In this document: positions 58,826 to 64,000 of the stretch, one piece after another
How positions within the stretch are numbered: position 1 is the stretch's first letter
How the letters are laid out: each line of letters opens with the position of its first letter
NCBI GenBank assembly: GCA_938045475.1
Contig: CALIML010000008.1
Coordinates: 62,001 to 126,000 of the forward strand
Reading direction: 5' to 3'
DNA: 64,000 nt
Source: an uncultured Sulfolobales archaeon
Lineage (GTDB): Archaea; Thermoproteota; Thermoprotei_A; Sulfolobales; Desulfurococcaceae
The notes under the pieces: model-generated
Seen by the model: only the letters and a program-made list of their open reading frames with translations
The model's database searches: none
What the model was told of the DNA's origin: nothing
Position numbers and translations under genes: made by a program

Positions 58826-59998
58826 ATGAACTATAGCTATAGGAGAATCATATTAACCTTCACAATAATTGGTTTCGTATCGCTATTCGCCGACATAACT
58901 TATGAAGGCGCTAGATCTATTTCTGGAGACTACTTAGCTTACTTAAATTCTCCAGCTATAGTGGCTGGCGCTGTAGCAATTGGAGAATTCCTCGGCTACG
59001 CAATTAGACTGCCCAGCGGCTTAATTGCATCTAAGTACAGGTCTTCCAGAGTTGTGTGGCTTTTAACGATAATTGGATATGGGTTAAACATAGCCATACC
59101 GCTGCTAGCTTTAACGGGCAGCTGGACTTATGCTTTAGCAATATTGATTGTTGAAAGAGCGGGGAAGGGGTTGAGATCTCCTGCTAGAGACCTAATAGTA
59201 TCTGATCTAACTGATAGAGCCATAGGCAGGGGGAAGGGCTTTGCAATACATGAAGTCCTAGATCAATTGGGAGCTATATCTGGCCCACTAATAGTCAGCT
59301 ACGCCATTGCTTCAATGGGGGGCTATGGGGATGCATTCCTACTGCTCCTCCCGCCAGCTCTAGCGGCTCTAACGCTGATCGTAGTTGCTTACGCTACTTA
59401 CCCAGAGCTCGAGAGCTTTAGGGAAACAGGAGTTGGGGGGTTGAAGAGCTATGCAGGTTCGATAAGAGCATACGCATTATTCACCTCCCTTCTATCAATA
59501 GGCTTCATACACTGGAGCATTGTATCATACCACTTAGGTAAGACAGGTACTGTAGCTACATACGTAATACCTCTGCTCTACGCAGTAGCTCAAGGAGTAG
59601 ATGCCTTCATAGCTCTACCACTAGGCTGGCTCTACGACAGAGTGGGGCTGAGAACACTAATGGTGCTCCCTCTCATTTCAGCATCCATCCCCCTGCTGAT
59701 CCTCTTAAGCAATAACTTGGCCTACTTAATAATTGCTTCAGGACTCTATGGAGTAGTCATGTGCAGCTATGAGACAGTCATTAGAGCTGCAGTAGCAGAC
59801 CTCGTTGAGCCGCAGACTAGGGCAACTGTTTTCGGAGCAATAGGCTTCCTATGGGGTTTAGCGTGGATGATTGGAAACGTTGCTGGAGGAGCAATATACG
59901 ATTCACTTGGGCCTAGAGCACTAGCCATAGCTCTCTCAGCAACATCTCTTTCATCGCTCGCAATTCTAAAAGCCATTGCTTCAAGAACTAAGGCGTAG
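58826..59998 (+). CDS. Major facilitator superfamily transporter
   Basis: 390 residues with 11-12 helices. The loop after helix 2 (RLPSGLIASKYRSSRVV) and the inter-domain motif (GWLYDRVGLRTLMVL) are MFS motif A forms; LIVERAGKGLRSPARDLIVS resembles the sugar/drug permease stretch of archaeal MFS proteins near 'R-x-G-R/K-G-(L/I)R-xP-x-R-D'. Substrate cannot be predicted. Start ATG has GGGATGAG upstream. Converges with the next gene with an 11-bp overlap. Confidence 0.9.
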   Translation: MNYSYRRIILTFTIIGFVSLFADITYEGARSISGDYLAYLNSPAIVAGAVAIGEFLGYAIRLPSGLIASKYRSSRVVWLLTIIGYGLNIAIPLLALTGSWTYALAILIVERAGKGLRSPARDLIVSDLTDRAIGRGKGFAIHEVLDQLGAISGPLIVSYAIASMGGYGDAFLLLLPPALAALTLIVVAYATYPELESFRETGVGGLKSYAGSIRAYALFTSLLSIGFIHWSIVSYHLGKTGTVATYVIPLLYAVAQGVDAFIALPLGWLYDRVGLRTLMVLPLISASIPLLILLSNNLAYLIIASGLYGVVMCSYETVIRAAVADLVEPQTRATVFGAIGFLWGLAWMIGNVAGGAIYDSLGPRALAIALSATSLSSLAILKAIASRTKA

Positions 59999-60677
59999 TT
60001 AAGCTACCTGCGTCAATAGGCCTCACCCCAAGGAATTCCACTGCTTCATGGAAGTCCGCCAGGAAGTTATTGAACTCCCCTATGCTCAACACGACTACGC
60101 AGCCCCCGTAAGTCCTTATGGAAGGAGTCGTTAACGTAACTATTACTGGGTAAGCACTTCTCACGCCAATAATTGAAGGCATTACCGACTTAAGCATATC
60201 CCTATACTTAAGTAATTGAATAACTCTCTCCAAGTGTCTCTCAGCTGCTTCAAAAAGCCTTGATGGAGAAGCACTGTGGCTCCAGTGCTTGCAGTCAATA
60301 ACTAAGGATCTCCCGGACCCCGGGTCGACTCCAACGACGTCTACTTCAAGTCTCCTGGGCCTAGTTGTAGAGAGGTTGGTTGCAGTAACATATCCATGCT
60401 CCGAGAGAACTAGGGCTGAAAGCTTTTCAAAATCCCTCCAACTAATGTACCTAGAGATCCTTGCTATAGGCAGCCCAGTCCTCGCCCCATGACTTGCTAA
60501 GAGGAGCTTATTGGAGACTCTGAGGAAAGGCCCATCCAACACTACTCCTGGAAGCCCGCCTACAGCTTTAAATATGACTTCCCGCGCAGCCTTAATGCTC
60601 TTAGACAACTCGTCTATCGAAGCCTCTCCTTTAGCTAGCAAGTACTCAATGAGTCTTCGGGCAATGCTTACAGCCAT
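59988..60677 (-). CDS. Winged-helix plus restriction-endonuclease-like (Mrr/RecB-type) nuclease
   Basis: 229 residues. Residues ~1-60: winged helix (LIEYLLAKGEASIDELSKSI). Residues ~85-215: PD-(D/E)xK-type domain, WRDFEKLSALVLSEHGYVTA, RPRRLEVDVVGVDPGSGRSL, VIDCKHWSHS (the D...DCK core), then helix ERHLERVIQLLKYRD. This architecture is known as archaeal Holliday-junction/Mrr-like or 'restriction endonuclease' family proteins. It could act in DNA repair or defence. Starts divergent from phoH-KH, about 90 bp apart. Confidence 0.82.
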   Translation of the reverse strand: MAVSIARRLIEYLLAKGEASIDELSKSIKAAREVIFKAVGGLPGVVLDGPFLRVSNKLLLASHGARTGLPIARISRYISWRDFEKLSALVLSEHGYVTATNLSTTRPRRLEVDVVGVDPGSGRSLVIDCKHWSHSASPSRLFEAAERHLERVIQLLKYRDMLKSVMPSIIGVRSAYPVIVTLTTPSIRTYGGCVVVLSIGEFNNFLADFHEAVEFLGVRPIDAGSLTTP

Positions 60678-60715
60678 GTATTTATACCCGGTGGAGTCTG
60701 GTGAGCTAGCTGCGT

Positions 60716-60723
60716 ATTTATAT
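60716..60723 (+). promoter_or_regulatory. TATA box for the PhoH-KH gene
   Basis: TTTATATA (60716-60723); the transcript start is expected at ~60745-60748, followed by GAGGTG (60758-60763) and GTG at 60770. A GTG at 60734 lies before the transcript start and so cannot be used from this promoter. Confidence 0.55.
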
Positions 60724-60769
60724 AAGAGAATTAGTGGTAGTTAAGCCTCGCTTAAGAGAGGTGGCTGCC

Positions 60770-61924
60770 GTGGGAGAGATCTTTAACAAACTTACGCCAA
60801 CGAGCCCTGGGCAGGAGGAGTTGAAGAAAGCTCTTGTAAACGCGAACTACGAAATAGTTGGAGTATTTGGGCCAACGGGTACGGGCAAGAGCTTGTTCTC
60901 AGTTCTTTACGGAATAGACTCAGTGCTCTCAGGCAGGAGCAAGAGGTTCATAATATCTAGGCCAGTCATAGATGTTGTATCAGGCAGGGAAATGACTGCA
61001 GTAGACCTTGGGGAAATGTACTACAGCATAGCTATAAGCTACTTGAGGGACATTCTCGCAGGATTCATTGATTGGAGCAGCGTTGAGAAGTTGATAAGTG
61101 AGGGCAAAGTAGTTTTTGCAGACACCCACTACTTAAGGGGGAGGACTTTCGATGAATCAGTCATATTCCTAGACGATGCTCAAAGCATTCCGCCGGAAAG
61201 CAGCATAGAAATGCTTATGAGGATTGGAAGCAACAGCAAGTTCATAGTTGCAGGAGACCCAGTCCTCCAAAAACCCCAGTTAGTGAGAGATGGAGCTTCA
61301 GTAGTTAGAGAAGTACTGTTGGGGGAGGAGAGGGCTAGAGTAATAGATCTTGGATTAAAGGACATAGTTAGGCCTGGAGCTAAGCGCGGCATAAAGCTAC
61401 TGCTTGAGGCCAGAATGAGGAGCAGGTCTCTAAGCGATTCGGAGAGAAACATAGTTGATGCGGCTAGAGCTAGAGCACCTGATGCAGACATAGTTACTGT
61501 AACGGAATTCATTTATGAAAAGAGGAAGTTCGAAATAACTAGTGAAGCAGCTCCAGATGCATTAATGGTAGTTAAGGAGGGCTACATAGGCAGGCTTATA
61601 GGTAGAAGGGGTGAGAGGATAGGAGCTATTGAAGCCGATACGGGGCTAAAGCTTAGAGCAATAGAGCTCACCCTAGACTTAAGGCAGTTGATTAGAGCAA
61701 TTCACCCAGTTAGCTGGATACACAAAAACATAGTTGACGTAGACTTCATGGGTCCAGATCTAGGTGTAAAAGTCCAGAGCAGTGCTTACGGAGCCTTCGT
61801 AGGTCAGAGGGGCTGCTACGTTAAGTTCATAGACTCAGTGCTGAGGAAACTCATGGGAGTTGGAGTGAGGGCCATAGAAGTCCCCGAGGAGTCTGTGGAA
61901 AGGGAGAGGAAGAGAGAGAAGTGA
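60770..61924 (+). CDS. PhoH-like ATPase with C-terminal KH domain
   Basis: 384 residues from GTG 60770, chosen because GAGGTG lies 6 nt upstream and the TATA box excludes the earlier GTG. Residues ~25-200 are a PhoH P-loop ATPase: VGVFGPTGTGKSLFSVLYG (Walker A), RGRTFDESVIFLDDAQSIPP (Walker B), SKFIVAGDPVLQKPQ. Residues ~270-325 have a KH domain (MVVKEGYIGRLIGRRGERIG, the GxxG loop), followed by another basic KH-like region (VGQRGCYVKFIDSVLRKLMG). It is likely an RNA helicase/ATPase binding RNA. Confidence 0.88.
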   Translation: MGEIFNKLTPTSPGQEELKKALVNANYEIVGVFGPTGTGKSLFSVLYGIDSVLSGRSKRFIISRPVIDVVSGREMTAVDLGEMYYSIAISYLRDILAGFIDWSSVEKLISEGKVVFADTHYLRGRTFDESVIFLDDAQSIPPESSIEMLMRIGSNSKFIVAGDPVLQKPQLVRDGASVVREVLLGEERARVIDLGLKDIVRPGAKRGIKLLLEARMRSRSLSDSERNIVDAARARAPDADIVTVTEFIYEKRKFEITSEAAPDALMVVKEGYIGRLIGRRGERIGAIEADTGLKLRAIELTLDLRQLIRAIHPVSWIHKNIVDVDFMGPDLGVKVQSSAYGAFVGQRGCYVKFIDSVLRKLMGVGVRAIEVPEESVERERKREK

Positions 61925-61946
61925 GTGCTTGTAGAAGGCTAACTCA

Positions 61947-62330
61947 TCAATCATGCCCTACTGGAATGAATCTAACGGATAGCTTCAGGCTGCACAGCTT
62001 TTTATGGAGCTCGATCACTTTGCACGAGGGTCCCTGGACAACTATTATATTCATGCAGCCGCACCTCACGTGGCTGTGGCTGTAGTTAGCAACTAGATCC
62101 TTGAATTCATCAATGACTTTAGAAAACTCAGCGGGAGTCTCATCTCTTGAGAAAGCCACCAGTATTCCAGCGCAGTCGTGTTCAGTAGCTCTATGCTTAT
62201 ACAAGCTCACGTGTTCTTCGAGAGCACTCCTCACTACCATGGATCTATCGACGCCTAAGGCTTCAGATATTTTATCAACGTCTCTAGCTAGCTCCATCGG
62301 TATGGATATTCCAAATCTAACCTTTTGCAA
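61947..62330 (-). CDS. NikR-like ribbon-helix-helix metal regulator
   Basis: 127 residues. N-terminal RHH: KVRFGISIPMELARDVDKIS with GVDRSMVVRSALEEHV. The C-terminal ACT-like part (~55-127) includes HDCAGILVAFSRD, YSHSHVRCGCMNIIVVQGPS and CKVIELHKKLCSL. HSHVRCGC resembles the nickel-site H-x-H...C of NikR, with an added Cys. It begins inside the permease gene (14-bp overlap), so it likely regulates this metal-import operon in response to the metal carried. Confidence 0.87.
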   Translation of the reverse strand: MQKVRFGISIPMELARDVDKISEALGVDRSMVVRSALEEHVSLYKHRATEHDCAGILVAFSRDETPAEFSKVIDEFKDLVANYSHSHVRCGCMNIIVVQGPSCKVIELHKKLCSLKLSVRFIPVGHD

Positions 62331-63195
62331 AGCCCCGGCCTCCCCTACTTCTCATTATTGAGGATGCGATGTATATAAGCAGTAGTGCTAGCCCTATGGT
62401 GCCTGAGGGAGCTACGTTGACAGCAATTGATGCCATTAATCCAGCTATGCTTGCGAAAACTGATGAGGAGACAGCTAGCTTCAACGCCTCGCTAGAGCTG
62501 TGGGAATTAATGGCTATAGCTGCTGGAACTAGTAGAAGTATGTGCTCTAGGATGTAGCCAACTGCTCTAAGAAGCCCTATGGAAGTCAAGCCTATTACAA
62601 TAAAAGCCGTTAAATCATAGAGCCACACCTTCATCCCCATTAGCTTAGAGTACTCTGGGTCTGCTCCCACCACTACGTTCCCCCTGTAAGTGGAGGAAGA
62701 TAGAGCTATCACTACTACGGCTACAAGCAGTAGGTACGCGAGATCTCTATGAGTCATTAAGAGAGGATCTCCAACCATTAATGAAGCCATCTCTACAACC
62801 CTCGCAGCCCTAGCCATAACGAAGTACATCAATATGACGCTCAGCGATGCAGCAGCCGACACATATATGGCTGTGGCTACATCCTGATCCACTCCTCTAT
62901 GAATGAAGTAACATGTGGAGCATACGAGGGCTAATCCAATCAAAGTCGCTGCAGCCAGCTCATTGAATCCAATTACTGTAGATAGAGCTATGGATGCCAC
63001 TACTGCTAGTAAAGCTGAGTGAGGAGCAGCTTCTGCAAGAAAGTATAGCCTTCTAGCAGACACTAATGCACTTGCGAAACCATAGGTCAGCCCTATCAAG
63101 TACATAGATATTAGCCACTGAACTCTATACCCCATGAGTATGTAGGAAGCAGTTAGTAGAGGGATGAGAAAGATCATTATTGAAGAAAGCCTCAT
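62317..63195 (-). CDS. ABC-3 type metal-ion permease (ZnuB/MntB-like)
   Basis: 292 residues with about eight helices (LIPLLTASYILMGYRVQWLI, GFASALVSARRLYFLAEAAP, HSALLAVVASIALSTVIGF ... VAINSHSSSEALKLAVSSSV, GTIGLALLLIYIASSIM). RRLYFLAEAAPHSALLAV is the ABC-3 hallmark 'F.gda..Ha'. It imports Zn, Mn or Fe with the binding protein encoded upstream (ATG overlaps that gene's stop by 4 bp). The ATPase gene is not in the window. Confidence 0.9.
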   Translation of the reverse strand: MRLSSIMIFLIPLLTASYILMGYRVQWLISMYLIGLTYGFASALVSARRLYFLAEAAPHSALLAVVASIALSTVIGFNELAAATLIGLALVCSTCYFIHRGVDQDVATAIYVSAAASLSVILMYFVMARAARVVEMASLMVGDPLLMTHRDLAYLLLVAVVVIALSSSTYRGNVVVGADPEYSKLMGMKVWLYDLTAFIVIGLTSIGLLRAVGYILEHILLLVPAAIAINSHSSSEALKLAVSSSVFASIAGLMASIAVNVAPSGTIGLALLLIYIASSIMRSRGGRGFAKG

Positions 63196-64000
63196 TTCCT
63201 GCCCACTCCTCTAGCTAAATACCGATCTAATGCAATTGCGGCCGCAGCTGCAACTACAGCAGTTACCAGTGCTACAGCAACTACATCCCTTAACTCATAG
63301 AGCCCTCCGTGTTGTTGAACAATAGTGCTGGTCAACTCACTTACTTCACTGACTTGCTCAACTACTTTAGCTAGCTTACTTAAAGTACTTCCTTCAGCTA
63401 AAGGACTCGGAATCCTTAAGACAGTCCTATTGTATTTTTCAGCTAGTTCGAGAAGATATGAATATGCTGCACTACTGCTTCCCTCAATTACTAGTATGTA
63501 GTCAATTACTCCTCCCTTAATGCTATCCTCAATATCCCTTAGAGCGCCTGGAGGAGACATCAACTCGTGCTCCATGAGCACGAAGTTCTCTACTTTTATG
63601 CCAAGCCACTCCACAGCGTATTGAACCAGTGGAGATTCTCCAACAGCTAGCCCGCTTTCTTTCCTAGCTGAACTAGTTAGTTCAACAAGCTTCGTTAATA
63701 CTTGAGCTAGCTTTAAGTAGTAAACACTTCTACAGCTAGGCCTGTGGATAGACATTTCTTCAGCCAACTTAGTTAGGAAAACAGCGTAGTTATACGGATC
63801 GTAGGTTACAGCGTGAAGGTTCAGTGAGCCCGTGGATGGATTAACCAACTTTCTTATGCCATCTATGTAGGGCACTTCAATTAGTGAAGAATTCACCTCA
63901 CCTAAGGCCACCAGCTCCCTTATCTTCAATTCAAAAGGTGCGTGAGCTGTGGAGATAACTAAGTCTGCATTCCTAAGCAGATCTACGTCTATTGGAGTCA
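63192..64000 (-). CDS. Metal-binding substrate protein of ABC-3 transporter (5' end outside window)
   Basis: The frame is open to the window edge; the sequence before the TTG at 63929 reads TPIDVDLLRNADLVISTAHA and PFELKIREL, in the style of the ZnuA/PsaA family, so the gene begins beyond base 64000. Visible parts: NLHAVTYDPYNYAVFLTKLA (probable metal-ligand His), YYLKLAQVLTKLVELTSSAR (linker helix), FVLMEHELMSPPGALRDIED (domain 2). It ends in a membrane helix (DVVAVALVTAVVAAAAAIAL) that would anchor it. It supplies the permease encoded next; Zn or Mn fits best. Confidence 0.85.
   Translation of the reverse strand, partial: TPIDVDLLRNADLVISTAHAPFELKIRELVALGEVNSSLIEVPYIDGIRKLVNPSTGSLNLHAVTYDPYNYAVFLTKLAEEMSIHRPSCRSVYYLKLAQVLTKLVELTSSARKESGLAVGESPLVQYAVEWLGIKVENFVLMEHELMSPPGALRDIEDSIKGGVIDYILVIEGSSSAAYSYLLELAEKYNRTVLRIPSPLAEGSTLSKLAKVVEQVSEVSELTSTIVQQHGGLYELRDVVAVALVTAVVAAAAAIALDRYLARGVGRK

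Noticed and set aside
1-64000. CRISPR arrays, prophage or plasmid genes, rRNA
   Set aside because: No regularly spaced direct repeats, integrase, capsid, replication-initiator or rRNA sequence was seen on either strand.

Overview
The window is chromosomal DNA of a hyperthermophilic crenarchaeon (Thermoproteota). Lineage markers are the crenarchaeal single-domain SSB with a basic tail, TBP, archaeal Csl4, archaeal Dph2 with its three cysteines, archaeal-type MAT, NucS, an Sm-like protein, RIO2, a DUF460 protein, aRqcH/NFACT, a PhoH-KH protein and an intron-containing tRNA-Thr. Starts are often GTG or TTG. Promoters show TATA boxes about 26 bp upstream of inferred transcript starts, and many genes overlap by 1-50 bp. 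Base composition is moderate. A fermentative, starch- and peptide-using member of or near Desulfurococcales/Acidilobales fits, but the order cannot be fixed from this sequence.

Layout. 1-2.5 kb: cut secreted-protein gene, PqqD-like/SSB pair, unknown membrane and cytosolic proteins. 2.8-6.6 kb: TBP diverging from a dph2 / METTL5-like methyltransferase / csl4 / small-protein operon, then a ubiquitin-like SAMP. 6.7-11.2 kb: serS and an M29 aminopeptidase, then a decayed stretch with a broken methyltransferase gene, a tRNA-Thr(CGU) with a 33-nt intron, a dead IS607-type resolvase and a hairpin repeat also found at 6.2 kb. 11.2-24 kb: information processing (RIO2, DUF460, MAT, RqcH, NucS, methyltransferase, Lsm, CBS protein, ThyA, DUF1152).

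24-38.5 kb is an alpha-glucan island: an intracellular GH57 4-alpha-glucanotransferase/amylase joined to a GT5 glycogen/starch synthase; a maltodextrin ABC importer (two permeases, anchored binding protein, ATPase); a 1151-residue membrane-anchored GH57 amylopullulanase; and a third GH57 protein read divergently. Extracellular starch is probably cut at the cell surface, imported, then remodelled or stored as glycogen. 38.7-46 kb: DHH phosphoesterase, a large secreted subtilisin with a long Asp-His insertion, an M28-like peptidase, and a small transporter.

46-64 kb: unknown membrane proteins; a tight MoxR ATPase / VWA / radical-SAM operon; a LysO exporter split in two genes; a protein disulfide oxidoreductase/DtxR operon with a near-consensus DtxR operator in its promoter; a winged-helix regulator; a GC-richer ABC-2 export pair that looks transferred; an MFS permease; a winged-helix nuclease; PhoH-KH; and a metal-uptake operon (binding protein cut by the window end, ABC-3 permease, NikR-like regulator). 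Several intergenic stretches hold short protein-like fragments that may be transposon (TnpB/OrfB) remains. The two observations best supported by sequence are the DtxR operator and the MoxR-VWA-radical SAM module. No clearly new defence system or CRISPR array was seen.
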